Source: Myxocyprinus asiaticus
Taxonomy: Eukaryota; Chordata; Actinopteri; Cypriniformes; Catostomidae
Reading direction: 5' to 3'
DNA length: 64,000 nt
NCBI RefSeq assembly: GCF_019703515.2
Contig: NC_059362.1
Span: 46,268,092-46,332,091, forward strand
Shown here: one piece after another, positions 1 through 12,475 of the stretch
Numbering within the stretch: position 1 is the stretch's first letter
Layout: each line of letters begins with the position of its first letter
Notes under the pieces: model-generated
The model's database searches: none
Seen by the model: only the letters and a program-made list of their open reading frames with translations
What the model was told of the DNA's origin: nothing
Program-made: the position numbers and the translations under genes

Positions 1-41
1 GGGTTTATATGGCCGTCTGATGATGAGTGTTTTCTCTGCAG

Positions 42-354
42 GTGTGTAACTTCCTGTCTGCCAGTGATGGGAGCTGGAGGGACTTCCTGTGTGATCAGAA
101 TCCAGTATCAGACATTCACTCTCCATTCAGCCAAAACCCTCACTGGGACAGTACAGTACTGACTGTACAAATGTGTGTGTGGTAATATGTTTGATAAATA
201 TTAAGTCATTTATAGTTAAGGTAACATGTATATAAATTGTGTCCAGGGTACCAGATAAGTGGATCTTTCAACAGCTCCAGTTCATTGGTCTCACCTCCCT
301 CCCCTTTCATACCAGACACAAGCATGAGGTCAGCAGAGGTCATGGCACTCTCAA
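42..354 (+). other. Possible partial plus-strand gene, two candidate exons
   Basis: A good acceptor (pyrimidine tract then CAG) precedes position 42. From there one frame is open for 41 codons, reading VCNFLSASDGSWRDFLC and onward, with candidate GT donors after 150 and after 164. A second CAG acceptor opens an exon at 247-354 reading YQISGSFNSSSS and onward, before a GTAAAT donor. Phases agree only if the first exon ends at 150 (phase 1). The serine-rich sequence matches no family I recognise. If real, it is the 3' portion of a gene convergent with ncoa7. Chance open frames between splice-like motifs are an equally fair explanation. Confidence 0.22.
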
Positions 355-601
355 GTAAATGGTCTGCACTTATATGGTGCTTTTTTTAACCTTAGCGGTT
401 CCAAAGCTTTACACTGTGACTCATTCACACACTCACACACCAGTGACAGCAGAGCTGCCATGTTAGGCGCTAGCCTGCCATTGGGAGCAACTTGGTTCAG
501 TGTCTTGCCCAAGGACACTTTGGCATGTGGAGTCATGTGGGCCAGGAATCGAACCACCAACCCTGTGATTAGTGGCTAACCCACTCTACCACCTGAGCCA
601 C

Positions 602-602
602 A

Positions 603-642
<40 letters not shown>

Positions 643-846
643 CTCTCTCTCTCTCTCTCTCACAAACACACACACACACACACACTCTTACACTCACACC
701 AACACACACTCACAGACACACACAAACTCTCTCACACACACCAACTCTCTCTCTCACACACACACCCACAAACACACACTCTTACACTCACACAAACACA
801 CACTCACAGACACACACAAACTCTCTCACACACACACACACACATT
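602..846. repeat. CA/CT compound microsatellite
   Basis: The sequence alternates (CA)n, (CT)n and imperfect CACACAAACTCT blocks. Open frames here (Thr-His repeats) are simple-repeat artefacts. Confidence 0.95.
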
Positions 847-1093
847 GGTTTAGCTATCCTTATGAGGACTCTCCATAGACATAATTATTTTTATACTGTA
901 CAAACTATAGATTCTATCCCCTAACCCTACCCCTAAACCTAACCCTCACAAAAAACATAAAATGTTAAAAAAACAATTTAAAATGCCATTTCCCTTGTGA
1001 GGACCGCTGGCTGGTCCTCACAACACAGGTGATCTCAGGTTTTAGTATCCTTGTGGGGACATTTGGTCCCCACAAGGATAGTAAAACCTGTAC
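847..1093. mobile_element. Short inverted-repeat DNA element with CCCTAACCC-type interior
   Basis: The left end reads GGTTTAGCTATCCTTATGAG. The right end, reverse complemented, reads CAGGTTTTACTATCCTTGTG. These form imperfect terminal inverted repeats around an interior containing CCCCTAACCCTACCCCTAAAC. It is a non-autonomous element about 250 bp long, lying between two CA microsatellites. The telomere-like interior is part of the element, not a telomere. Confidence 0.6.
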
Positions 1094-1310
<217 letters not shown>

Positions 1311-4300
1311 TTTTAACACCTTAGTAACCTCCTAGCAAAAACTCCAAACACCATAGCAATAGCCTAGCAACCAATTTAAACACCTTAGTAACCTCCTAGC
1401 CACTGCCTAGAAACCTAGAACACCATTGCAGCCACCTAGCAGCAGCTTAGCAACCACTCCAAATACCATAGCAACCAACTAGCAACAGGCTAGTGTAAAA
1501 GGGGTACAAAACCAAACTATTTGTTCCGGTGTCGGATTCCAATAGAATGGCCCCTTGAAGGTCTCTGCGTTGTTCTGTCTTTTCTGAGCACTGAAGCAAT
1601 TATTGTTAATTTACACTTTACAAATTGATTCCGTTATTCATTTTATCTGACTCCAATTTTATATTAATCTGCCTCCAATTTAAGTTGACCTCTAATTTAG
1701 ATTACAGCTCTAATTAACTTCTGATCATTATTTTAATTTGATCTTTTTAAGTTATTGATTACTCTGAATCATCTTAATTTTCATTATCCTTTCATTCGGG
1801 TCTGGTTGTCGCTTAGAGTCATATGCCGGCCGATTAATTACATAGATCTCACAGACACAAAATCGCCAGCCCGTTCATAGTCAGCAGTTGCAGGGTTTAC
1901 TAATATCATCTGGTTCGGCCGCCTACTGCTTGCTCATAACCAGATGATAGTTTTATTTAGTCACGTTTCATAAAACTTGCTAAGACGGTGATAAGCAGTG
2001 ACTGGTAGTCTTACGTGGTTTTCTCCTATTCATAAGCTCCAGTAATGATCATTATCCTGGACATAAGTTTGCGTAACAAAAGATGTCCCTCGAATCTAGC
2101 GGTGATAAATGATTTCGGATGAATACAGAATAAATCAAATAATAACAATTTATTTGCCAGGAAGGATTTAAAATGTAAGTTACAAAATCAATCAAAGCCA
2201 GTTTCACACATGATCAGAATAAATAAACATTTCTAAAAATAAAAGACAAGTCAAAGAAACATACCTGACAAAACTACATGCAACGGCAAAGCATGGGAGA
2301 TCTGCTTACAGATTCCCCGAGCTTCTTGCCAACTTTCCTTAAATACCCAGACAGAATAAACATTGTGTACCAAATGGTATTATCCTTTGAACAATGAGAA
2401 TTTGGGGGTGAATGGGTTCTTGACCTCCTGGGGTTTAACCTGTTAACATACAGGAGATCATTTAAATTGTAGGTCAAGGAGGGGGATAGACCTCCAGAAT
2501 TATGCAGTATTTGGCAAAGACCTATAGTTTTATCAGCATGGGAAAGAGACCACTATACCAGTCGCACAGAGACCTCTTAAATGATATCAAACACATACAG
2601 TTGCATTCTTTGTTTTCATGGTATTTGTTATATTTTTACATATAAATCTTGTGTCTTTTGTGTTGGTCCAGAGCTGATGAAGGGGAGAAGGGGGAGAGAG
2701 AAGAAGGGGCAGCAAGGTGATTTGCAATTTATCACACTGTGGTGATATTCAGGTGTAGATTTCAGCTTTTGTGAGAGAGTTCTATGACGTTGATTCTCGC
2801 AGATTTCTTTGACTTTTACTGGAAATGGTGCCTTTTGGGTGTAGACATCCTGGTGCCAGCCACTGCCTAGAAACCACTTCATATATCATAGCAACCAATC
2901 AGAACATTTTAATAGCCTCCTCACCACTGCCTAGAAACCACTTCAAACACCATTACAACCAACTAGCAACAGCCTAGCAACCAATTAAACACCTTAGTTG
3001 TCTCCTAGCCACTGCCTAAAAACCTCAAACACCATAGCAACAGCCCAACAAACACTTCAAACACCATAGCAGCAACAGCCTAGCAAACACTCCAAACATC
3101 TTAGTAACCCCCTAGCCACTGCTTAGAAACCACTTCACACATTATAGCAACCAACTATCAACAGCCTAACAACCCATTTAAACATCTTAGTAACCTCCTA
3201 GCCACTGCTTAGAAACTACTTCAAACATTATAGCAACCAACTAACAAAAGCCTAGCAAACACTCCAAACATCTTAGTAACCCCCTAGCCACTGCTGAGAA
3301 ACCACTTCAAACATTATAGCAACCAATTAGCAACAGCCTAGCAACCAATCCAAACATCTTAGTAAACTCCTAGCCACTGCTTGGAAACTACTTCAAACAT
3401 TATAGCAACCAATTAGCGACAGCATAGCAACCAATACAAATATCTTAGTAACACTCCAAACACCATAGCAACAGCCTAGCAAACACTTCAAACACCAGAG
3501 CAACAACAGCCTAGCAAACACTCCAAACATCTTAGTAACCCCCTAGCCACTGCTTAGAAACCACTCCAAACATTATAGCAACCAATTAGCGACAGCCTAG
3601 CAACCAATCCAAACATCTTAGTAACACTCCAAACACCATAGCAACAGCCTAGCAAACACTCCAAACACCAGAGCAACAACAGCCTAGCAAACACTCCAAA
3701 CATCTTAGTAACCCCCTAGCCACTGCTTAGAAACCACTTCACACATTACAGCAACCAACTATCAACAGCCTAACAACCAATTTAAACATCTTAGTAACCT
3801 CCTAGCCACTGCTTAGAAACTACTTCAAACATTATAGCAACCAACTAACAAAAGCCTAGCAAACACTCCAAACATCTTAGTAACCCCCTAGCCACTGCTG
3901 AGAAACCACTTCAAACATTATAGCAACCAATTAGCAACAGCCTAGCAACCAATCCAAACATCTTAGTAAACTCCTAGCCACTGCTTGGAAACTACTTCAA
4001 ACATTATAGCAACCAATTAGCGACAGCCTAGCAACCAATCCAAACATCTTAGTAACACTCCAAACACCATAGCAACAGCCTAGCAAACACTCCAAACACC
4101 AGAGCAACAACAGCCTAGCAAACACTCCAAACATCTTAGTAACCCCCTAACCACTGCTTAGAAATCACTTCAAACATTATAGCAACCGACTAGCAACAGC
4201 CTAGCAAACACTCCAAACATCTTAGTAACCCCCTAGCCACTGCTTAGAAACCGCTTCAAAATTTATGGCAACCAATTAGCAACAGCCTAGCAACCAATCC

Positions 4301-4960
4301 AAACATCTTAGGAACCTTCTAGCCACTGCCTAGAAACCACTTCGAACAACATAACCAACTAGCAACAGCCAAGCAACCAATTAAAACACCTTAGTTACCT
4401 CCTAGCCAATTGCCTAAAAACCTCAAACACCATAGTAACAGCCTAGCAAACACTCCAAACATCATAGCAACAGCCTAGCAAACACTCCAAACACCATAGC
4501 AACAGCAGCCTAGCAAACACTACAAACATCTTAGTAACCTCCTAACCACTGCTTAGAAACTACTTCAAACATTATAGCAACCAACTAGCAACAGCCTAGC
4601 AACCACTCCAAACACCTTAGTAACTTCCAAGCCACTGGTTAGAAACTACTTCAAACATTATAGCAACCAACTAGCAACAGCCTAGCAACCACTCCAAACA
4701 TCTTAGTAACCACCAAGCCACTCCCTAGAAACCTAGAACACCATAACAACCACCTAGCAACCAAACACCTTAGTAATCTCCTAGCCACTGCCTAGAAACC
4801 TCAAACACCATAGCAACAGCCTAGCAACCATTTAAACACCTTAGTAACCTCTTAGCCACTGCCTAGAAACCTCAAACACCACAGCAACAGCCTAGCAACC
4901 AATCCAAACATCTAAGTAACCTCCTAGCCACTGCTTAGAAACCTAGAACACCATTGCAGC
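1311..4960. repeat. Long degenerate minisatellite, CCTAGCAAC core (interrupted 1494-2858)
   Basis: Units of roughly 30-35 bp recur, such as CTCCAAACACCATAGCAACA and CTTAGTAACCCCCTAGCCACT, combined into larger blocks. Two blocks starting near 3131 and 3735 repeat almost identically at a spacing of about 604 bp, so there is a higher-order period. The array is split by the unrelated insert at 1494-2858. Related motifs in the opposite orientation occur at 48.6-49.7 kb and in both orientations at 50.8-51.0 kb. Long stretches lack ATG frames of any length, so no coding role is seen. Confidence 0.9.
1494..2858. mobile_element. Insert in minisatellite; possible solo LTR
   Basis: About 1.36 kb of non-repetitive sequence interrupts the minisatellite abruptly on both sides. 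It begins TGTAAAAGGGG and ends CCTGGTGCCA, so it has the TG...CA ends of a long terminal repeat. I see no clear target duplication and no polymerase or gag reading frame. A solo LTR is the favoured guess; an unclassified DNA element is the alternative. Confidence 0.35.
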
Positions 4961-4964
4961 CATT

Positions 4965-6140
4965 ATTGCGAGGGAACACAAAACTTATTAAGAGGGCAAG
5001 CAAAACTTATTGGGAAGAAATGTAAAACTTATTGCAATAGTACCACAGTAGGCCTACTAATACAGGAAAACAAACACTATGGTAATACAATTTGTGTTTA
5101 TTTTGATTTTACTACAAGTTCCATGGTATTTTTAGTAAAACGATAGTAACCACAAAATTAACCATGGTTAATCTATAGTAAAACCATGGTTACTATATGG
5201 ATACAGTATACCGAATTAAAACCATGGTTTCCACCCAAAAAAAAAAACATGGTTACTTAACATACTTTTCATAGTTACCACAATATTACAATAGTAAAAC
5301 CATGGTTTCCTTCAAACAAACAAAAAAAAAAATAAAAACATGGTTAGCCTATGTAACAATTCTCTTCTTAATGGAAAGGAGGAAGTGGGAGACAGCGAGA
5401 TCCAACTCAAAAAGGTACTTTTTATTTTTACAAAAACAAACTCGCGTTTCAGCGTAATTTTAATAGTAGCACAGACTTAGTGTGTGTGGCAGCTCTCTCT
5501 CCTCACTGACATCTGGCTCGCTCTTAAACGCCGTCACCACTCTCACTGCAATGACAAACAGCTGTTAGAGTCCATCATTGCCAGGTGATGATCCTTACTG
5601 TTCTCATCTCCTAATCTCGCTTTCCATTCACAAGCCGGCACTCAACCACACCCACACCCACACCCCCACCACCACAGCCTACAACAATCATGGTTACTAC
5701 AATATTACTATAGAAAAAACATGACTGTAGTTACTACAGTCTACAATATTGGTAGCACTTTATTATAAGGTTACATTTGTTAAAGTTAGTACATGCATTA
5801 GTTATCATTAACTTACAATGAACAAAATATTTACAATGTTTCTTAATCTTTGTTAATAAAAACATTTTCACTGTTAATGTTAGTTCATAGTACAATAACT
5901 AATGTTAACATATACAACTTTTGATTTTAATCATGTTGAAATTAACATGAAACATGATTAATAAATGCTTTAGTCCATGTTTACTAATGTTAACAAATGT
6001 AACCTTATTTTAGTGTCATCACAATTATAATTTTTATAACCATAATTTTCGTTTTCCTGTATTATCACTGTGGTTTCACTATGAACATCATGGTTAAAAT
6101 ATGGTTACTGTAGTAAAACCATGGTAAACTTATTGTGAGG
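4965..6140. repeat. ACCATGGT-rich dispersed repeat region
   Basis: Palindromic ACCATGGT and CATGGTTACTACAGTA motifs recur at 5110-5350, 5690-5750 and 6060-6130. Similar GAGGGAA-(C/T)-GCA motifs sit near 4968 and 6136 in the same orientation. A 340-bp unrelated segment (about 5360-5680) and an inverted-repeat element (5757-6016) appear inserted within it. This looks like a decayed non-autonomous DNA transposon. No gene is visible. Confidence 0.5.
5757..6016. mobile_element. 260-bp inverted-repeat element (MITE)
   Basis: The left end CACTTTATTATAAGGTTACA matches the reverse complement of the right end, CACTAAAATAAGGTTACATT, continuing through TTTGTTAA. The interior is AT-rich with repeated TTAGT/TTAACA motifs. 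It has no coding capacity and matches the general form of fish hAT-type non-autonomous elements. Confidence 0.65.
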
Positions 6141-6230
6141 GAATGCAAGCTATTTCAGAAAATAAAAAAAATCTCGCCCTGTCCCTTTAAGCGGCTCCGT
6201 AGGAAAGTAAAAAAAACAGAACGTTATAAA

Positions 6231-7620
6231 TAGGGATGGGAATCGTTAGGAATTTTACGATTCCGGTTCCGATTCCTCTTAACGGTTCCAGTAGTTCTTT
6301 TAGTACTTCTGAGGAAGAATCATTTGAAAATGAGTAATGCAGTTCTTATTGGATTTACTTCACTCTGCAGACTGTTGCCAAATGATGAGATCCTTTAAAG
6401 ATATAACAAATTTAACACAATTCTTGTAAAAGGTGTGCTTGCTGACTTTTTAGAGACATACATCCAATCCAATAATTGATCCTAACTAGGCTATATCTGG
6501 ACTGTATCTAAACAAACAAGAAATGTGATAGCATATTTCATTCATTTTTTAAATATAAAATTCCTTGTATTACAAAACTCGTGTATCTTTAATTAAACAT
6601 TGTCATATCAACAACCAGTCAGTGACTGCACTGCTTGTTTAAAGAGCACCTATTATGGGTTTTCAAACTTTACCTTTCATGTAGTGTGTTTTATAGCTGT
6701 TTGTGAATGTAAAAAAGTCTGCAAAGTTTCAAAAATCAAAGTGCACGACAAATGGAGTTATTGACTCCCAAAAGAAAGAACCGATTCTGAACACCTGAAA
6801 CGAGTCGTTAGTAATTCCAGACTTACTTCCTGTACTAACCTACGTAATTTGGTAACAAAAAACCCGCCTCTGGTCTTCATTGGCTGCTCGCGAACAGCTT
6901 TGTCCTGCCCTCAAACACTACACTAAGCGGTAGACCAATCACAACAGACTGGGACATCTGACCAATCAGAGCAGAGTAGGCTCTCTGAAAGGAGGAGTTT
7001 AGAATGAATCCTTTAGAACGGATCATCGAACGAGTCGTTTTTGACACTGGGGAAAAAAGGTAATGCTGCAATTTAAATTATGAGCAAATTAAAGTGTTTT
7101 TTGACCTTGAATGCATGTAAATCTATTGTATGAGACCTTTAAAACAAAATTAGGCACGTAATAGGTGCTCTTTAAAGTCTCACAGGTCTAAAGTCACATG
7201 ACGTATCAAGCTTGTAAGACTTCAACAGTTCTTATTTAATTTCAAGTTGGACATTCATAATTTGCACATCAGTGTAAGATTAATACTATACCGGACTAGA
7301 CCGGAAGCGCTGTATGTTTCACGCTTTAGATTCAAAAGAATCGGCTCATACGAGTCATCCTTTCGGTAATCGGACCGTTCCGGAAGCACCGTCTGTTTCA
7401 CACTGTAGAGCCGGCTCATAGGAGTCATTTGTTTGTGTGTTTTACGCTTTTGACCCAGTAGAGGGCAGCGCTGCTGCAGAAATGCACTGCTGGAAACACT
7501 GTCAGAGTATTTCAGTACAGTGTTCCAGCCGCATCGGCGGAAAACACACGCAGGGGAACCGTTAACGGAACCAAAAGTCACAAAAATAATCCGATTCCGG
7601 TATTCCGGTTCTCAACCCTA
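6231..7620. mobile_element. DNA transposon relic with TAGGG(A/T)TG(G/A)GAA ends
   Basis: The left end TAGGGATGGGAATCG... and the inverted right end TTAGGGTTGAGAACCGG... form imperfect terminal repeats rich in CCGGATTCCGGT motifs. The interior holds no transposase. A second inverted-repeat element (6638-7176) is inserted inside it, so this is the older of the two. Confidence 0.5.
6638..7176. mobile_element. 540-bp MITE with TTTAAAGAGCACCTATTA ends
   Basis: The first 18 bases, TTTAAAGAGCACCTATTA, are repeated in inverse at the right end (TAATAGGTGCTCTTTAAA). A second, end-truncated copy lies in opposite orientation at about 38042-38489 and matches through the interior (for example the GACCAATCAGAGCAGAGTAG region). 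No transposase is present. Confidence 0.75.
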
Positions 7621-8485
7621 ATTATTAAATCTTTCATGGCAGTCTAATATGTTTATGCTTTGTATTTTTCTTTGTAAGCTTGCACTGTTCTTTGTTGTAA
7701 ATTGCAACTCAAGGGCATCTCAGGGATAACGTTTGTTTTGTTTATTGTGAATGTTTGATTTGAAACAAATAAAGTTATTTAATAGCAGTCTGGTGTAACT
7801 CCACCCCCTTCTAAATAACTATTGATGAAACTTGAGTCTTCGTTTATTGCATTTATTTGGTTCACTTTAAAACACAGAAAATGCACAATAAATACACAAT
7901 AATTGGTTAACACACATAAATAAACAGCGTGACGGGTTTGAAATCACAGACTTGAATTTTTGAAACATTTAGAGTGAAATATTTGTAGACGTAGCTCTTT
8001 TTGGCACGTTCTACAACATGGACCAAATATACGGTTTTGGAATGGAGTCAGCAGCTAGTTAGTGCCCACAGCTGCGGTGATGTAGTGAAACTAGTGGACA
8101 CTTCCAAAGATCTACACACTAACTGTAGTGATAAAACAGACCACGAACAATAAACATTGGTCAAAAGTAATTGCACACCAATTTTTAAGGCGCTCGATTT
8201 TACACAAAAACAGTGACAGTTCATGAAACAAACCGCGACTGCAAGTGTGACATGATAGTGATTTCAGCCGTGCATTTAACATAGTGTTCACAAGTAATAC
8301 TGGCATCATTTCAAGTGCTCATCATCCCTTTAGAATAACTTTACACTAGACAAGGTCCCTAAAATATCACAAAACAGTAAAACAATCATCATGTAGGAAT
8401 ATGATACATTTCACATTCAATATATAAAATAAGTATTTCAAAAAGCAAAATAAAAATAAACAAAACATAAAACCTCTACTTGAAA
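7621..8485. other. Unclassified AT-rich spacer
   Basis: No gene or repeat family is recognised. A plus-strand AATAAA is at 7768-7773 and could be a polyadenylation signal for a rightward transcript, but nothing upstream supports one. Confidence 0.3.
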
Positions 8486-11120
8486 ACAATGCAAATAAAT
8501 TGCTTTGGTCCACAAATTGGATATGCGGTTTCCCTTTGTATTACACAAGTACAGTTTACATGTGCTCACTTTTAAACGAACATGAACACATAAATAAACA
8601 CATCAAATCTCCACGCTGTAAACTAAATATATTTCCTATTCGAGCGACTGGTCCTGATGCAATGGATTTGGCCACCGAATGGCAGATTTATTTTGTGTGT
8701 GTCTTAGAACATACAAGCCACAAGTTCTCCAGCTAGAACATTTTGTAACATTTCAATATTATTTACGTCATTCCTTATATGCCTTAATATGCCAACTATT
8801 TCTATTGAAGCGACTGGTCGTGACGCAATAGATTTGGTCACCGAATGGCAGAAATTGGCATTTTGTTGTCTTGGAATATACAAGCCACAAGTTTGTTGTG
8901 CTCTCTTCAGACGAAATAAACAAAACGTCAACTAAACACATACAATTTCCATGCTGTAAATGGAAAAATACTTTCTATTCTATCCTGACGCAATGGCCAC
9001 CAAATGCTTCGAATTTTCGGAAAAAACTGTTGATCGTAATCTTAGAAGATCAAGTCCTCCAGATCTCCTTTCTATTCAATCGACTGGACATGACACAATG
9101 AATTTCGCCAACGAATGGTGAGAAACTGTCACTTAGTTGTCCTCACAGGGCTTTTATCTGAAAAAAAAAACGAAATGAAAATATGCCAACTAAATAAACC
9201 AAATCTCCATGTTGTAAATTAAACACTTTCTATTGAAGCGACTGGCCGTGACGCAATAGATTTGGTAATTGAAATGTGGAAATTGTCGTTTTGTTGCCTT
9301 AGAAAATACAAGCCACAAGTTCTTCAGCTATGAACATTTCGATATAATTTGCGTCATTCCTTGCATGGTCTTCAAATGAAGTGAAAAAACGCCAACAAAA
9401 CACGTCAAATTTTCATGTTGTAATCTAAAAAATACTTTCTATTCGAGCGAATGGATCCGATGCAACTGATTTGGCCAGCAAATGCTGAAAAAGTGTCTGA
9501 AAAAAATTGTTGCTTTGGTATCTTAGATCAAGTTTTTCCAGATTTTCTTTCGATTCAAGTGACTGGCCCTGACGCAATGAATTATGGACACAGAACGGCG
9601 AAAAATTGCCGCTTTGCTGGCAACTCGGTCTTGTATCTTCTACAAACATTTTGTAACATTTTGTCAGTGTCATTTACATCATTCCTTCTGCTCTTTTCAA
9701 ACAAACATGAAAATATGCCAACTTAACAAATCAAATCTCCATGTTTTAAATTAAAAAAAACACTTTCTATTGAAGCGACTGGCCGTGACAATAGATTGGT
9801 CACCGAATGGCGGAAATTGGCATTTTGTCTTCTTAGCTGGTCAACTCGTGGCTTGTACTTTCTATGAACAATTAAGATATAATTGTGTCATTCCTTGAGC
9901 TCTCTTCAAACAAAATGAACATACTACAACTAAACACGTCAAACTTCCATGTTGTAAATGGAAAAACACTTTCTATTGAAGCGACTAGCCGTGACGCAAT
10001 AGATTTGGTCACCAAAATGGCGAAATTGGCATTTTGTTATCTTAGAAGATACAAGCCACGAGTAGTTGTGCTCTCTTCAAAACGAAATAAAATAAACGTC
10101 AACTAAACAAATAAAATTTCCATGTTGTAAATGGAAAAATACTTTCTATTCGAGCAAATGGACCTGACGCAACGGACACCAAATAACCAAAAAATGTTCG
10201 ATTGTAATCTCAGGTCTCCATATATTCAAGCGACTGGTCATTACGCAATGAATTTGGCCTACGAATGGCGAGAAATTTAAGATTAGTTGACAACTCAGGG
10301 CTTGTATCTTCTATAAACATTTCGATAAAACTGTTAAAACAAAATGAAAATATGCCAATTAAACAAATCAAATCTCCATGTTGTAAATAAATAAAAAAAG
10401 ACTTTATTTTGTAGCGACTGGCCGTGACACAACAGATTTGGTCACAGAATGGTGGAAATTGGCATTTTGTCTTCTTAGCTGGACAGCTCGTGGCTTGTAC
10501 TTTCTATGAACATTTCGGAACATTTTAATATCGTGAGTGTCATTCCTTGTACTCTCTTCAAACAAAATTAACATACGGCAACTAAACACGTCAAACGTCC
10601 ATGTTGTAAACGAAAAAATACTTTGTTCGAACAAATAGTTCTGACGCAACATTTGTCCACCAAATGCTGAAAAACTGTTGCAATAAATTATTGCTTTGTT
10701 ATCTTAGAAGATGAAGTCTCTTCTATTCAAGCGATTGGCCCTGACGCAATCAATTTGCCAAATGGTGAAAAATAGTTGTTTTAGCTGGACAACTCAGGGC
10801 TTGTATCTTCTTTAAACATTTTGTTGGTGTCATTAACATGATCCCTTGCGCTTTTTTCAAACAAATATGAAAATACGGCAGCACTTTGCTGTAAACTAAA
10901 AAATACTTCTGAGCGACTGGCCCTGACGTAATACCAAATGGCAAACATTGTCATTTTGTCATCATAGACGAAGCAAATAATGGGTTCCCCAGCTATGAAC
11001 ATTTCGTTCCATGAGCTCTCTTAAAACGCAATGAAAATATGCCAACTAAATACGTCAAATCTCCATGTTGTCAATTAAAAAAATTATTTCCATTGATGGG
11101 ACCAAATGGCGTAAATTCAG
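8486..11120. repeat. Complex degenerate tandem array with TGACGCAAT core
   Basis: About 15 copies of a core of the form AGCGACTGGCC(G/C)TGACGCAAT recur, each followed by a variant of GATTTGGTCACCGAATGGCG, at 90-270 bp intervals. Three unit types are visible. Type A follows TATTGAAGCGACTGGCCGTG, type B follows ATTCGAGCGAATGG and continues ACCAAATGCTGAAAA, and type C follows TATTCAAGCGACTGGCCCTG. Their B-C-A order recurs, giving a 460-710 bp higher-order unit. The array begins immediately beyond the likely 3' end of ncoa7. Small open frames are not conserved between units, so coding is unlikely. Confidence 0.8.
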
Positions 11121-11194
11121 TTTTTGTTGTGTTATAAGATAAAAAGCCACAAGTTCTTCAGCCCTGAACACATACACAGTCTATTATTTTTTTT

Positions 11195-11200
11195 TTTATT
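11195..11200 (-). promoter_or_regulatory. Candidate ncoa7 polyadenylation signal
   Basis: TTTATT on the plus strand is AATAAA on the minus strand, about 390 nt beyond the ncoa7 stop and close to the start of the repeat array. Other AATAAA sites lie farther downstream inside the array, so the choice is tentative. Confidence 0.35.
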
Positions 11201-11592
11201 CACATATGCGTTAATATATTGATTATATTTCAGCAGGAGAACATCTGTAGAGAATATTGCATGCTGGGATAGCGTTTCAATTGAAGGTTAAGGCAGCCAC
11301 AAACTTCCCTCTTGATATTCTTAAAGTCTAAACGATCTCAGACCAGTAAACCTAGGCAACTCTCGTCAGGCTTTACAGGAGTAAAACCACCCCATTTATG
11401 ACCCCATTTTAGGGCACATCGAAAACCACATTGGGTTGGACACGGATTAATCCATCTAAATACCTTCGTACAGTACAGGATAAAGCTACACCCTCATTCG
11501 GGTGTCAGGTAGAGCGAACGGTTTGTCATGCCGTGCTGGGTGTCGCAAGTTTCACAGTGCATATGGGTATATAGGCGTGTCTATGCATGCGC

Positions 11593-11728
11593 TCATTGAA
11601 ACGCCCACACCTCCAGATTCTGGACGATGAAGTCTTGTTTGGAGGACAGCGGCAGGTTATTGAAGGTGGAGCATTTGGATGTGGTACCGTGGTAAAGGTC
11701 AGCGTCCAGCCACAGACCTAGATGACCC
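11593..11728 (-). CDS. ncoa7: ncoa7 last coding exon: end of TLDc domain and stop
   Basis: The exon enters through a CAG acceptor in phase 2 and reads [14 protein letters not shown], then [17 protein letters not shown] and TGA. The [10 protein letters not shown] and FIVQ-LEVWAF blocks are the C-terminal signature of OXR1/NCOA7 TLDc domains. The 3' untranslated region continues leftward. Confidence 0.96.
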
Positions 11729-12438
11729 CTGAGAAGAGGACAGTTGAGCGTCAATCATACAACTTTGAGGGACACACACACACATGTATAGGATGTTAGC
11801 GTGTTGCTGGACTCACCTGCCTCCTCCAATCTGAAGAGAGTCTGTGTTTCCTTTCACAAAGTAAGAGTTCTCTCCAGTCCAGCGGTACACCTGAACACAA
11901 AATTATTAATTGTAAGCTATTAATAAAAACGTCCACATAGTAAGGGATAGTAATTGAACAAACCCATTACACAAAGTATTAATCTTTTGCATGTAAATTG
12001 TGCAATCTAGACCTGGGTTTGGACTGTTTTGACTTGGGTCAGTAAGCAACCACCAAGCAACCACACAGAAGACCCTAGCAACCACCCACAACAACCTAGC
12101 AATGTGTTCTGATAGTGGAACGCCTATAACTCCAGAAGTATTAATGATTTTTGATTCTGGTTCAAAATAAACTTACCTCTTTGTATCTTAATTTAAGACC
12201 CTATATGGTTAAATCCCAGAGATATTGGGTTAAAGCGACAGTTTATACTTGATACCTGTATCTAGTTTTTGGATTTCAGAAATGTACACATGCAAAGTTT
12301 CTGGAGTGCATCATTAGGGGTCCAAACACCAAAGATGCTGAAACTCCGTTTCTCATATTTTTGAATTTCTCTATTTTTTCTGCCCTAGAGATCCCAAACT
12401 TGGTGGGATGGTCCCAACCCCCAAACCCCCACCACACA

Positions 12439-12475
<37 letters not shown>

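Noticed and set aside
916..948. Interstitial telomere (CCCTAACCC-like)
   Set aside because: The motif is irregular (CCCCTAACCCTACCCCTAAAC), occurs once, and lies inside a bounded inverted-repeat element.
2859..4960. CRISPR-like array of short repeats and spacers
   Set aside because: Units are degenerate and continuous with no unique spacers, and the genome is vertebrate. It is a minisatellite.
11593..11728. Assignment of the TLDc gene to OXR1
   Set aside because: The TLDc domain alone is ambiguous, but the N-terminal [13 protein letters not shown] and the linker layout match NCOA7.
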